A stretch of 38,735 nt of DNA from an uncultured Saprospiraceae bacterium (GCA_938003955.1 CALKXE010000124.1:1-38735); one strand, 5' to 3'; shown: positions 1-8,780, counted from the stretch's first letter. Numbers and translations: made by a program. Notes: a model not told the origin generated them from the sequence alone.

Positions 1-1001
1 GTAACCTACTTGGTCTTGGTGGCTTATTAGGTGGTGCGAAAGATGCACTAGGAGCAGTATCAGGTGCAGCAACAGGAGCAGTATCAGGTGCAGCAGGTCT
101 TGCAGGTAATGCAGTATCAGGTGCAGCGGGTCTTGCAGGTAGTGCAGTATCAGGTGCAGCAAACGTTGCTGGAAATGCAGCGGGCGCAGTAACAGGTGCA
201 GCGGGTAGCGCAGCAAGTGCAGTAACCGGAGCAGCTGGTAATGTTGCAGGTGCGGCAGGTAATGCAGCATCAGCAGGTTTAGGATGGATCAAATGGGCTC
301 TTCCATTTTTGATAATCGGTGCTGTAGCGGCTTACTTTTTCTTAGGAAAAACACCATCAGACATGGTTTCTGGAGCAGGTGATGCAATAGGAAACGTAGC
401 TGACAAAACTGGTGACTTAGCTGCAGGTGCAGCTGGAGCAGTAGGTGATGTAGCAAGTGCAGCAGGTGATATGGTAGGTGATGCAGCGGTTGCCACTGGA
501 GATATGGTAGGAGATGCAGCTGGTGCAGTTAGTGATTTAGCTACAGGTGCTTTTGCAACAGTAAATGCAGCTGGAAAAGCAGCATTAGATAAAATTTCAT
601 TCACTACAAATAGTGCAGGAAGTCAAATGATGGAATTCATCGATGGTGGATTCAAAGGAGACGGAAAAGTAACGTTTAGAAACTTAACATTTGCTTCAGG
701 ATCAGATAAGATCTCTGGTACTTCAGGAGTAGAAGTTGATAATCTTGCAGCTATCTTAACTGCTTACCCAGATGTAAAAATCAACGTAGCAGGATACACA
801 GACAGTACTGGAAATGCAGAAGGAAACAAAACTCTTTCTGAAAACAGAGCTAAGTCAGTAAAGCAAAGATTAATGGATGCAGGCGTTTCTCCTTCAAGAG
901 TAGCAACTCAAGGATTTGGAGCAGCTAATCCAGTAGCATCTAACGATACTAAAGAAGGACAAGCACAGAATAGAAGAATCGAAGTGACGATTGCTAAGTA
1001 A
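1..1001 (+). CDS. OmpA-family protein with Ala/Gly-rich repeats and one membrane segment (5' partial)
   Basis: The reading frame is open from base 3, so the gene begins left of the window. The ATG at 309 lies inside it and is not the start. The visible part begins with a Leu/Gly-rich stretch (NLLGLGGLLGGAKD) that resembles the end of a DUF937-like region. Next come about 80 residues of Ala/Gly/Val-rich repeats, a membrane segment encoded at about 280-350 (WIKWALPFLIIGAVAAYFFLG), and a second Ala/Gly/Asp-rich stretch. The C-terminal 110 residues are an OmpA-like peptidoglycan-binding domain with the GYTDSTGNAEGNKTLSENRA signature and the NRRIEV ending. The protein probably ties the envelope to peptidoglycan. 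A membrane segment in the middle rather than a beta-barrel suggests anchoring in the inner membrane, which is inference. The OmpA domain is certain; the role of the low-complexity arms is unknown. Confidence 0.9.
   Translation, partial: NLLGLGGLLGGAKDALGAVSGAATGAVSGAAGLAGNAVSGAAGLAGSAVSGAANVAGNAAGAVTGAAGSAASAVTGAAGNVAGAAGNAASAGLGWIKWALPFLIIGAVAAYFFLGKTPSDMVSGAGDAIGNVADKTGDLAAGAAGAVGDVASAAGDMVGDAAVATGDMVGDAAGAVSDLATGAFATVNAAGKAALDKISFTTNSAGSQMMEFIDGGFKGDGKVTFRNLTFASGSDKISGTSGVEVDNLAAILTAYPDVKINVAGYTDSTGNAEGNKTLSENRAKSVKQRLMDAGVSPSRVATQGFGAANPVASNDTKEGQAQNRRIEVTIAK
78..176 (+). repeat. Three tandem 33-bp coding repeats
   Basis: Units at 78-110, 111-143 and 144-176 each begin GCAGTATCAGGTGCAGC and encode 11 residues of the type AVSGAAGLAGN. 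A shorter 24-bp unit (54-77) precedes them. The third unit has diverged in its second half. The repeats are in frame with the OmpA-family gene, so copy number can change without breaking the protein. Confidence 0.85.
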
Positions 1002-1029
1002 TTAGGAATATCATTATTGATAAGATATG

Positions 1030-1060
1030 GACCTGCCAATTTAATTGGTGGGTCTTTTTT
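1030..1060 (+). terminator. Intrinsic terminator of the OmpA-family gene
   Basis: An 11-bp stem (GACCTGCCAAT with ATTGGTGGGTC, including two G-T wobbles) closes a TTA loop and is followed at once by six T residues. It lies 29 bp after the OmpA-family stop codon. Confidence 0.85.
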
Positions 1061-1085
1061 GTATACAATCCTTTTCTATTTATCT

Positions 1086-1113
1086 AGGGATATTCGCAAA
1101 TAGCGAAATCCCT
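1086..1113. other. Strong hairpin in intergenic DNA
   Basis: AGGGAT and TTCGC at 1086-1097 pair with GCGAA and ATCCCT at 1103-1113. This gives an 11-bp stem with one bulged A and a 5-base AAATA loop. No T-run follows on either strand, so it does not look like a normal terminator. Confidence 0.5.
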
Positions 1114-1199
1114 TATATATTATGAGTTCCCATCGCATTACTTATGAACTATTACTCGTTTTTTGAATATTTTATCGTAAAAACGGTGTAATGAGATTT

Positions 1200-1395
1200 A
1201 AACTTTCTTCGCCGCTCGCCGCTGCCGGCGTTCATTTCTTTCTTGAAAAAGAAACGAACCAAAGAATTCAAGTCTTTACCCAACACTTAACGCTTTTTAA
1301 GAAAAAATATCCTAAACAGCCCTAAACTCACCTCCGCAAGCTTCGGTTCAAACATAGTTCTGTTTTTAACGGAGATTTATCCTTAAAAAACTATG
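1200..1395. repeat. Candidate dispersed non-coding repeat, inverted-repeat rich
   Basis: This is part of the 480-bp gene-free stretch 1002-1482. It begins with a GC-rich patch (CGCCGCTCGCCGCTGCCGGCG) unlike the AT-rich surroundings. Next comes a TTTCTT...AAGAAA inverted repeat near 1240. It ends with an imperfect hairpin between CATAGT (1353-1358) and ACTATG (1390-1395), reinforced by inner TTTTTAA/TTAAAAA arms. No convincing ORF is present. The composition and the phrase around 1230-1275 remind me of intergenic repeats scattered in other Bacteroidota genomes; this is recollection and needs a genome search. Confidence 0.35.
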
Positions 1396-1482
1396 CTGAC
1401 TAAGGACAAAACTCATCCAAACTAAATCTTATAAAATTAAATTAAGTTGATTTTATATAACCTTTACTACTTCTGAATACCC

Positions 1483-1689
1483 CTATCTATCTTCATTCCT
1501 ATCATTCCATTTCTTAACAAAACCAGACACAAAGGGTATCTCATTCATAAAACTAAACATATGAATTAATACTCCAATGATTGAACTCTTGAATTCTTTT
1601 GGACCTCTATTGTAATCATTTATATATCCAAAGTAAAAAAAAGCGATTACTAATCCGATACAAAATATTTTTCCTGAAACATCAACCAT
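1483..1689 (-). CDS. Small hypothetical membrane protein (68 aa)
   Basis: A 68-residue ORF with one hydrophobic segment at about residues 7-24, followed by a charged region ending KKWNDRNEDR. It has no family I recognise and no clear ribosome-binding site. It lies 72 bp downstream of the permease gene on the same strand, so it could share that transcript. It may be a real small membrane protein or a chance ORF. Confidence 0.4.
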   Translation of the reverse strand: MVDVSGKIFCIGLVIAFFYFGYINDYNRGPKEFKSSIIGVLIHMFSFMNEIPFVSGFVKKWNDRNEDR

Positions 1690-1761
1690 AATTATAAGGG
1701 GTTAAACATCAAGTGTCACGAAGACCTTTAGCTTCTTATTTCCTCATTTCAAAAGAGTAAA

Positions 1762-3072
1762 TCATTGTTTTTTCTTAAAAAAGTAAAATACTGGCACTCC
1801 CAATAACAATATCGTCAATCCAGAAAGTGTAGTTTTATCCATACCCATAGTGGTATTGATGACAAATGCTACGGTAACGACGAGATATAGCACTGGAATC
1901 ACAGGATACCATTTGAGAAGATATTCTGGAGTAGTCGTCTTATTTCGTTTTCTAAATATGAATATAGTACTTGTAGCTAATGCCATAAAAATGATGTCCA
2001 TAAATGTTGCAAAGGTCATCAAGTTATGAAAATTGTTAAATACCACAATTAATAAACTCGCCCATATTCCTTGGAAAATCATTGCCTTATATGGAGTACC
2101 ATATTTAGGATGTAACTCTGCAAGTCCCTTGAAGAAAACTCCGTCTTTTGCCATGGCATAATAGATCCTAGGTGCAGACATAGTGTAAATACCAATGGTA
2201 CCAAAAATAGATATCGAAATTGCTATCGCTACCAGCTTACCACCATTAGCCAATACATTCCCTACTGCGTCGCCTGCTACCCTATCCGAACCTATGATAC
2301 CATCCATCGGTAAGAGCAGCGAATATGCTAAGATTACTAATATGTATACAACAGTGACCGTCATGGTTCCTAGTAACATCGCCTTAGGCACCGTACTCTG
2401 CGGATTCTTAGTCTCTCCTGCAAGATAAGTCGCATGATGCCATCCTCCAAATGACCAAAATACACCTACGAATGCAAGTAGCATCATCGAGGTTAGGTTT
2501 TCAGGCTTTTCGCTAAAGTCAAAATTAAGTGTGTGGGTAAGATCTGAACTATTATAAAGTGCTAAGCCCAATAATATGATTGCTAATAATGCCACTAACT
2601 TCAATCCCGTAAATACCTTAGCAAACATATCACTGATCTTGACACCGATTACATTAACTAAAGTCAGAATCAAAATAGTGCCGATTCCAACTACCTGCTT
2701 AGTCGTATCACTCATCTCACCAAAAAAGCCAAGAAAGTCGGCAAAACCCATACTCAGTGCAGCAAGTGCTCCTGTAGTGACCACCAAAAGAATAATCCAA
2801 CCATATAAAAACCCGACCAAGTCGCCGTATGCTTCTCTGAGAAACACATAGACTCCTCCTGCCTTTGGATGTCGCGCACCCAACTCAGAGAAAGTCATAG
2901 CACCAAAATAAGTAACTACCCCTCCGATCAACCATGCTAACAAAACATATCCATGGTGTGGTAAAAATTCAAACGTCTTGGAAGGAGTAATAAAAATCCC
3001 CGATCCAATACACGCACCGATAGCTATCATCGTTAATCCACTGACAGTTAGGTCCTTTTTTAAGTTTGACAT
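1762..3072 (-). CDS. APC-family amino-acid permease
   Basis: This is a 436-residue, highly hydrophobic protein with about 12 predicted membrane segments, the usual length for the amino acid-polyamine-organocation superfamily. The first segment carries the substrate-binding glycine motif (IAIGACIGSGIF). Segment 6 has the FWSFGGWHHATYLAGETKNP region typical of the LAT/YfnA/SteT-like branch. It probably imports or exchanges amino acids across the inner membrane; the substrate cannot be read from the sequence. The start MSNLKKDLTVSG places the first membrane segment correctly. The gene is divergent from the protease gene at 3179 with a 106-bp shared upstream region. Family is secure. Confidence 0.92.
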   Translation of the reverse strand: MSNLKKDLTVSGLTMIAIGACIGSGIFITPSKTFEFLPHHGYVLLAWLIGGVVTYFGAMTFSELGARHPKAGGVYVFLREAYGDLVGFLYGWIILLVVTTGALAALSMGFADFLGFFGEMSDTTKQVVGIGTILILTLVNVIGVKISDMFAKVFTGLKLVALLAIILLGLALYNSSDLTHTLNFDFSEKPENLTSMMLLAFVGVFWSFGGWHHATYLAGETKNPQSTVPKAMLLGTMTVTVVYILVILAYSLLLPMDGIIGSDRVAGDAVGNVLANGGKLVAIAISISIFGTIGIYTMSAPRIYYAMAKDGVFFKGLAELHPKYGTPYKAMIFQGIWASLLIVVFNNFHNLMTFATFMDIIFMALATSTIFIFRKRNKTTTPEYLLKWYPVIPVLYLVVTVAFVINTTMGMDKTTLSGLTILLLGVPVFYFFKKKQ

Positions 3073-3178
3073 TTAAGGTTATTGATGAATTAGCAAAACA
3101 AGTTAAATATATCACATATATTGAGTTATTCTAAAATAAATCTTAACATAGAACCTTAATCAACTAACTTCCTAGCTC

Positions 3179-4414
3179 ATGAGCTATATCAAAACTATTA
3201 TTTGCTGTTTCCTTGCTTGGGCTACTTATGCCCCTGTCTCGGCCCAGTATAGCGGTTTGGATCTACTTGATGGAGAAGATAAAAAGGAAATAAAGTTTGA
3301 ATATGTAAATGGTTTCACTATCGTAAAAGTAATATATGGCGGTATTCTGTATATGGACTTCTTGCTTGATACTGGAGCATCACATAATATTCTATTCAAA
3401 AAAAACGCAAATGATCTTCTAGGGATCAGTTATTCCGATACTATCATAATTGGTGGTGCAGAACTTGATGTCGAGATGAAAGCGCTCGTCTCTAGGAATG
3501 TCCCGATCATGTTAGAAGGTACAAGTATTATCCTGAGAGACATTGTTGTTCTTGAGAAGGACTACCTTGATCTTGAAAAAATGTTAGGTAGGAGAATAGA
3601 TGGAATCATAGGAGGAGATTTTCTTAAAGGCTTAGTAGTGGAGTTGAATTATAAACGTAAAAAATTAACCATTCATAATCCTGACCTCTTCGAACCTAAT
3701 AGGAATTTTTCAGTGCATGATATAGATCTGATCAACTACAAACCTTACTTTAGGTCTGTTACTCGGATTGAAGATAAAATTGACACTCTAAATTATCTCT
3801 TAGATACTGGTGCATCCCTTGCGCTACTTATCCATTCTAATAAAGTAGAAGGTTTCCAAATGCCTAAAAATGTAATTATTGGAAGCCTAGGCAAAGGTCT
3901 TGGTGGGGATATAAGCGGATTCATTGGAATGACGAATCATATAAAAATTGATCAATATGAGTTCAACAATATTGTCTCTAGTTTTCAAGAGATTGATTCC
4001 TCGATATTGGCAAAACGAAATGTAGTTCGGGATGGTATTATTGGAAATATTATTTTATCAAGATTCCATGTAGTTTTAGACTATGTAAATGAAAAACTAT
4101 ATCTAAAACCGATTACTAAACTCAGTAAAGAGTTTGCATTTGATAAAAGTGGCCTTCTCATATATGCACTCGGATCAGAATTAGATCAATATTATGTAAA
4201 GACAGTATACCCGAATACTCCCGCTGAAGCCGCAGGAGTAAAACCAGGAGACAAAATCATAAAAATTGGATTCTGGCCACTCGTGTTTTATGACCTACAG
4301 AAAATCACAAACCGGCTACAAGGTAAGTCAGGAAAAACAATAAAAATGAAGCTTCTCAGGAATGGCAAGGAGATAAAAGTAAAATTTAAATTGAAAAATT
4401 TATTTGAAGATTAG
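3179..4414 (+). CDS. Double retropepsin-like aspartyl protease with PDZ domain
   Basis: A signal peptide (residues 1-22, ending VSAQ) precedes two retropepsin-type modules. Each has the catalytic motif, LLDTGAS at residues 62-68 and LLDTGAS at 207-213. Each also has a later hydrophobic Gly-Gly flap-type motif (DGIIGGDFL near 141-149; DGIIGNIIL near 286). Residues about 330-400 form a PDZ domain (VYPNTPAEAAGVKPGDKIIKI). Two half-sites in one chain would let it work as an intramolecular dimer, as in eukaryotic pepsins. It is exported, probably periplasmic or surface-associated, and its substrate is unknown. The downstream acetyltransferase gene begins within a few bases of its stop, so the two are probably co-transcribed. 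Confidence 0.85.
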   Translation: MSYIKTIICCFLAWATYAPVSAQYSGLDLLDGEDKKEIKFEYVNGFTIVKVIYGGILYMDFLLDTGASHNILFKKNANDLLGISYSDTIIIGGAELDVEMKALVSRNVPIMLEGTSIILRDIVVLEKDYLDLEKMLGRRIDGIIGGDFLKGLVVELNYKRKKLTIHNPDLFEPNRNFSVHDIDLINYKPYFRSVTRIEDKIDTLNYLLDTGASLALLIHSNKVEGFQMPKNVIIGSLGKGLGGDISGFIGMTNHIKIDQYEFNNIVSSFQEIDSSILAKRNVVRDGIIGNIILSRFHVVLDYVNEKLYLKPITKLSKEFAFDKSGLLIYALGSELDQYYVKTVYPNTPAEAAGVKPGDKIIKIGFWPLVFYDLQKITNRLQGKSGKTIKMKLLRNGKEIKVKFKLKNLFED

Positions 4415-4419
4415 AGGAG
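4415..4419 (+). promoter_or_regulatory. Shine-Dalgarno AGGAG that decides the start of the GNAT gene
   Basis: AGGAG follows the protease stop codon directly. The ATG at 4420 abuts it and is too close to use, whereas the ATG at 4426 has a 6-base spacer. Start at 4426 also gives the usual family opening MIETSRLYLR. Confidence 0.6.
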
Positions 4420-4425
4420 ATGAAA

Positions 4426-4923
4426 ATGATTGAAACCTCCAGGTTATACTTACGTAGGATGATAGATGCAGATGTAAAGTCTATATATGAACTAAATCTT
4501 GATTTTGAAGTAATCAAACATACTGGAGATATTCCATTTGAAAATATCGAAGCTGCTAGAAAGTTTATCTCCAACTATGCTCACTATAAAAAATATGGTT
4601 TCGGAAGATGGGCAGTTATTCGTATGTTAGATGATGCATTTTTAGGATGGTGCGGATTGAAATTCACACCAGAACTAAATGAATATGATATAGGATATAG
4701 ATTCCACAAGAAATATTGGGGCATGGGATACGCTTCAGAAGCTGCACGTGCTTGCATAGAATGGGGATTTCAAAATATAGACACTGATGTAATCGTAGGT
4801 AGAGCAATGTCGGAAAACGTCGCTTCGTATCGAGTCTTAGAAAAAATCGGTCTTAAATATTGCGAAATCCGTGCCCAAGGTAATGACAGCCTTTTGATTT
4901 ATAAGATTAGAAAAGGTGCTTAG
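4426..4923 (+). CDS. GNAT N-acetyltransferase, RimJ/RimL type
   Basis: About 165 residues, the normal length for this family. It opens with IETSRLYLRRM and holds the acetyl-CoA-binding segment YRFHKKYWGMGYASEAARA, where the usual Q/R-x-x-G-x-G/A loop reads KYWGMGYA. The C-terminal part NVASYRVLEKIGLKY is the common motif B region. It transfers an acetyl group from acetyl-CoA to an amine of a protein or small molecule; the substrate is unknown. It is cytosolic. It follows the protease gene closely and probably shares its transcript. Confidence 0.88.
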   Translation: MIETSRLYLRRMIDADVKSIYELNLDFEVIKHTGDIPFENIEAARKFISNYAHYKKYGFGRWAVIRMLDDAFLGWCGLKFTPELNEYDIGYRFHKKYWGMGYASEAARACIEWGFQNIDTDVIVGRAMSENVASYRVLEKIGLKYCEIRAQGNDSLLIYKIRKGA

Positions 4924-5232
4924 CCATAACTAATATATACGATTGAATTTAGAAGGGCTGCCCCTGAATTTTGTTTCAATATTAATTCAGCAATGTATCG
5001 GTCTTTTCATTATATATATTTTAATCATTGACGGCATTTAAGTCGTCGATGTGTTAGATCTGCCTTAAACACTCTTAATTATATCTATTCTTTCATCCAA
5101 AAATCACAATTCTCCAAAAACACTCCTGCCACTTTGTCACCTTCTATCTATTTTTAAATATCTTTGTGCTTCAATTTAGTGTGGTGATAAAAACGATCAC
5201 TTACAAGAGCAATAATAAATAAAAGATAGACA
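4924..5232. other. Intergenic region before miaB
   Basis: This 309-bp stretch contains no ORF I trust. A weak inverted repeat (GACGGCATTTAAGTCGTC, near 5031-5048) has no T-run after it. The right end holds the miaB promoter candidate listed separately. I see nothing else. Confidence 0.5.
5133..5166 (+). promoter_or_regulatory. Candidate Bacteroidota-type promoter of miaB
   Basis: TTTG at 5133-5136 and TATCTTTG at 5159-5166 match the -33 TTG and -7 TAnnTTTG elements known for the primary sigma factor of this phylum, with 22 bp between them. Transcription would start near 5172, leaving a leader of about 60 bases before the miaB ATG. Confidence 0.5.
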
Positions 5233-6663
5233 ATGTATAACGACAATCCTACAATAGCAGATCTGGCAAAGACAGTGGATGAAAGCAAACAGGGAGAAGT
5301 CTTTTTTGACGGAGCCGACATTCCTGGGCAAAAGTCATTTTATATAGAAAGCTATGGTTGCCAGATGAACTTCAGTGATAGTGAAATTGTAGCTTCAATA
5401 CTTGCAGAATCAGGATATGGGCCAACCCGTAATATGGAAGCTGCAGATCTACTTTTGATCAATACTTGTTCTATAAGAGAGAAAGCAGAATATAATGTGC
5501 GTCGTAGACTTGGAGTATTCAACAGAGTAAAACGAGAACGACCTGAAGTTATGATCGGTATCCTCGGTTGCATGGCAGAAAGATTAAAGTCAAAATTACT
5601 AGAAGAAGAGAAACTGGTAGATCTAGTGGTAGGACCAGATGCATATCGTGACATTCCTAATCTTATCTCATCCGCTGAAGATGGAGATCAAAGTATAAAT
5701 GTTTTACTAAGTAGAGAAGAAACATACTCTGAGATAACTCCGATGAGATTGGGAACAAATGGTGTTTCAGCCTTCATCTCTATTATGAGAGGGTGTGATA
5801 ATATGTGCTCGTTTTGTGTTGTACCATTCACCAGAGGAAGAGAAAGATCAAGAAATGCATTCTCGATCATAGCAGAAGCTACAGATCTGGTAAAAAATGG
5901 ATACAAAGAAGTAACACTTCTAGGCCAAAATGTAGATTCATACAAATGGGAAAACCCAGAAACAAACGAAAAGGTCACTTTCGCACAACTATTAGAGATG
6001 GTGGCACTTGTGGATCCAAGTATGCGGATAAGATTTTCTACTTCTCACCCAAAGGACATAACGGATGAGGTGCTGCATACAATTGCTAAATATGAAAATA
6101 TATGCAATTACATACACCTTCCTGTACAGTCCGGGAATAGTAGAATTCTCAAAAAAATGAACCGTACGTATACTAAAGAATGGTACAAAGAAAGAGTGGA
6201 CTCTATATACAGAATCATACCTGATTGTGCGATATCTGCAGACATCATAACTGGTTTCTGCAGTGAAACTGAAGAAGATCATCAGGAGACATTAAGTATT
6301 ATGGAGTACACTAACTATACGATGTCATATATGTTTTTCTATAGTGAGAGACCAGGAACATTAGCGGCAAAGAAGTATGAAGATGATATTCCCCTTAAAA
6401 TAAAGAAGAGAAGACTTGCGGAAGTTATTGAGTTACAGAACAAGCTATCTGTAGAATCAAATAAACTAGATATCGGAAAAGTTTTCAAAGTATTAATCGA
6501 AGGAAACAGTAAGAAATCAGATCTTCATTGGAAAGGCAAGAATGATCAATTTAAAATGCTAATATTTCCTAAAACAGGAGATCACAAAGCTGGTGATTAC
6601 GTAATGGTGAGAGTTGATGAGGTAAATCAGGCGACGTTGAAAGGGGAAATAATTGAAAATTGA
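5233..6663 (+). CDS. miaB: tRNA-2-methylthio-N6-dimethylallyladenosine synthase MiaB
   Basis: This radical-SAM methylthiotransferase adds the 2-methylthio group to i6A at position 37 of tRNAs reading UNN codons. All expected parts are present in 476 residues. The N-terminal UPF0004 domain has its three cluster cysteines at 43 (YGCQMN), 79 (NTCSIRE) and 113 (LGCMAE). The radical-SAM CxxxCxxC is at 188, 192 and 195 ([10 protein letters not shown]). A C-terminal TRAM domain occupies about 410-474. The [20 protein letters not shown] signature fits MiaB rather than RimO or MtaB. It is followed 96 bp later by the sigma-54 activator gene and then lptE, an order recurrent in Bacteroidota. Confidence 0.97.
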   Translation: MYNDNPTIADLAKTVDESKQGEVFFDGADIPGQKSFYIESYGCQMNFSDSEIVASILAESGYGPTRNMEAADLLLINTCSIREKAEYNVRRRLGVFNRVKRERPEVMIGILGCMAERLKSKLLEEEKLVDLVVGPDAYRDIPNLISSAEDGDQSINVLLSREETYSEITPMRLGTNGVSAFISIMRGCDNMCSFCVVPFTRGRERSRNAFSIIAEATDLVKNGYKEVTLLGQNVDSYKWENPETNEKVTFAQLLEMVALVDPSMRIRFSTSHPKDITDEVLHTIAKYENICNYIHLPVQSGNSRILKKMNRTYTKEWYKERVDSIYRIIPDCAISADIITGFCSETEEDHQETLSIMEYTNYTMSYMFFYSERPGTLAAKKYEDDIPLKIKKRRLAEVIELQNKLSVESNKLDIGKVFKVLIEGNSKKSDLHWKGKNDQFKMLIFPKTGDHKAGDYVMVRVDEVNQATLKGEIIEN

Positions 6664-6759
6664 TAATTTCACCTGAAGCGGTGAGTCAATTTGAGGCTAT
6701 TTAAAGCCATTTCACATTAATTCGACAACTCAATAAATCAACAACTCAATAGTTAACAC

Positions 6760-8061
6760 ATGACCTTACAAGGAGTAAAACAAAGATTTGGAATCGTAGG
6801 TAGGTCTGAGACTCTAGACAGAGCGTTGAGTACTGCCATGAGAGTAGCGAATACCGACCTTACTGTTTTGATACGTGGAGAAAGTGGTGTAGGGAAGGAA
6901 GTGTTCTCTAAAATAATCCATGAATTAAGTAAAAGGAAACACAATAAATTCATAGCTCTTAACTGTGGAGCTTTGCCAGAGGGCACGATAAATTCTGAGC
7001 TATTTGGTCATGAGAAAGGCTCATTTACAGGAGCGACTGCTGATCGAAATGGATACTTCGAAACTTTAGATGGAGGCACTATTTTTCTTGATGAGATTGG
7101 CGAAATGCCGCTTGACACGCAGTCTTATCTACTAAGAGTTTTAGAATCCGGAGAATTTATAAAAGTAGGAGCTAGCAAAACATTGAAAACAGATGTCAGA
7201 ATAGTTGCAGCTACTAACGTAGACTTAGAAGAGTTAATCAAAAAAGGGAAATTCAGAGAAGATCTCTACTATAGGCTAAACACTGTTCCAATAAATGTAC
7301 CAGCACTTCATGAGCGAAGAGAAGATATATACATGCTCTTCCGACGCTTTGCTATAGACTTCTCGGAGAAATATAGATCGGAATCTGTGGCACTTGATGA
7401 TCGTGCGCAAATGGTCATAGAGAACTATCGCTGGCCAGGAAATATCCGGGAATTAAAAAACCTGGTAGAGCAACTGTCCGTAATGACCGATAAGCAGCTC
7501 GTAGATGCAGAAGCACTACTCGATATAGCTCCTCGTTTGATCAAAAGAAATCTACCTGCGCTTGCTGATCAGCAAAATTCAGAAAGCACTTCTGGATTTC
7601 AAGAAAGAGAGCTATTGTTTAAATTTCTACTAGAAATGAAAACTGATCTTAACGATCTTAAGTCACTAGTTTACGAACTCATAAATAATAATGACCTTTC
7701 TGTTCCCGACATGCAACGATTAAGTAAGAGTACAGACTCCCTAGATCGATATATGAGATCAGAACGATCTACACCACCCGCTAGTAGACCAGATAGCAAC
7801 CAATTCTATAACAATAATATTGATGAGGAAGAAGGTGATGACATCATGACTCGACCTATAATTTTAGATCATGAAAGAAGATCAGAATACGAAAACTCAG
7901 AAGTCGTAGAAGAGAATCTATCTTTAGAATCGATGGAAAAAGATATGATCGGTAAAGCACTTAAGAAGCATAGAGGTAGGAGAAAGGATGCAGCAGAGGA
8001 ATTAGGTATTTCTGAAAGAACACTTTATCGAAAGATAAAACAATACGAAATAGATGATTAG
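6760..8061 (+). CDS. Sigma-54-dependent transcriptional activator without receiver domain
   Basis: The 433-residue protein begins directly with the AAA+ domain; no response-receiver or sensor domain precedes it. Walker A is GESGVGKE at 40-47, the sigma-54-contacting loop reads GSFTGA at 87-92 (GAFTGA in the classical form), and Walker B is GGTIFLDEIG at 105-114. A roughly 130-residue polar linker with an acidic stretch follows. The C-terminal Fis-type helix-turn-helix is at about 388-432 (RRKDAAEELGISERTLYRKI). It would remodel sigma-54 RNA polymerase at distal sites. Without an input domain, its activity is probably set by its level or by a partner protein. Its place between miaB and lptE is a known Bacteroidota arrangement; its regulon is unknown. 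Confidence 0.93.
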   Translation: MTLQGVKQRFGIVGRSETLDRALSTAMRVANTDLTVLIRGESGVGKEVFSKIIHELSKRKHNKFIALNCGALPEGTINSELFGHEKGSFTGATADRNGYFETLDGGTIFLDEIGEMPLDTQSYLLRVLESGEFIKVGASKTLKTDVRIVAATNVDLEELIKKGKFREDLYYRLNTVPINVPALHERREDIYMLFRRFAIDFSEKYRSESVALDDRAQMVIENYRWPGNIRELKNLVEQLSVMTDKQLVDAEALLDIAPRLIKRNLPALADQQNSESTSGFQERELLFKFLLEMKTDLNDLKSLVYELINNNDLSVPDMQRLSKSTDSLDRYMRSERSTPPASRPDSNQFYNNNIDEEEGDDIMTRPIILDHERRSEYENSEVVEENLSLESMEKDMIGKALKKHRGRRKDAAEELGISERTLYRKIKQYEIDD

Positions 8062-8177
8062 ATCTCTTTACGTTAAAATACAAATCAATAATTTCGTTCG
8101 TTAGGTAAAAAGATCCTAAATTTTGTCGACTACTCCACCGCAAGCGGATAGAGCATTCTCCAAAATTTTTCAAACTT

Positions 8178-8203
8178 AAAGATCGTAAAAAGGATCTTTT
8201 TTT
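8178..8203 (+). terminator. Intrinsic terminator after the sigma-54 activator
   Basis: AAAGATC at 8178-8184 pairs with GATCTTT at 8193-8199 across an 8-base loop, and the T-run reaches 8203. It lies 117 bp after the activator stop and 73 bp before lptE, so lptE is either on read-through or has its own promoter. Confidence 0.6.
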
Positions 8204-8276
8204 GGTAAGGCGTTTTTATGCAAAAGCATCTTTTTTATAAACCCGACACAAGCATCGGAGAATTTAAGAATTACTT

Positions 8277-8780
8277 ATGTTGAATTCATTGAAATATATA
8301 TCAAGTTTCGTTTTTGCAGTGATTATTTTCACAGGATGCTATTCGTTCAAAGGGATTAGTATTCCTGCTGATGTTAATACATTCTATGTCCAGCAAGTAA
8401 AATTGACAGATTTCAAAGCACCTCCTGACTCTCCAGAACGATTCATGGATCAGTTTCGTCAAAAAATAAGAAGTCAATCTAGCCTCACGTGGAATGACAC
8501 AGATCCTCACATCGAATTTGATTGTACTATCACTGGATTCAATGTATCCAATGAAGGTAATAGGGCTGGAAATGAAGTATCGCTTAACAAGCTCACTATT
8601 ATATTAAAGGTTGATTACATCAATAATAACAACGAAGATGATAATTGGAGTAAAAACTTTTCGTTTGGAATCCCTTTTGATCCGAGTCTAGATTTGCAAG
8701 AAGTCCAAGACGGATATATAGAAGATATATTTGACCAAATAGCAGAGAATATATTTAATGATGCCTTCACTAATTGGTAA
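8277..8780 (+). CDS. lptE: LptE-family LPS-assembly lipoprotein
   Basis: A 167-residue lipoprotein. The N-terminal signal ends in the lipobox FTGC, with Cys21 as the lipid-anchored residue. The following YSFKGISIPADVNTFYVQQ matches the Bacteroidota version of LptE, in which a conserved YSF-G-SIP stretch follows the lipidated cysteine. LptE plugs the LptD barrel that inserts lipopolysaccharide into the outer membrane; no lptD is in the window. The middle (FDCTITGFNVSNEGNRAGNE) is the usual beta-strand region. Position after miaB and the sigma-54 activator supports the call. Confidence 0.88.
   Translation: MLNSLKYISSFVFAVIIFTGCYSFKGISIPADVNTFYVQQVKLTDFKAPPDSPERFMDQFRQKIRSQSSLTWNDTDPHIEFDCTITGFNVSNEGNRAGNEVSLNKLTIILKVDYINNNNEDDNWSKNFSFGIPFDPSLDLQEVQDGYIEDIFDQIAENIFNDAFTNW

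Noticed and set aside
332..604. Minus-strand 90-residue ORF opposite the OmpA gene
   Set aside because: Pro/Ala/Ser-rich shadow of the GC-richer Ala/Gly codons on the coding strand.
309..1001. OmpA gene starting at the ATG at 309
   Set aside because: The same frame is open back to base 3 and codes for a continuous repeat and membrane segment; 309 falls inside the membrane helix.
6664..6759. Small hairpins after miaB (TCACC..GGTGA and GGCT..AGCC) as a terminator
   Set aside because: Stems are only 4-5 bp and no T-run follows; read-through into the sigma-54 activator gene is more likely.
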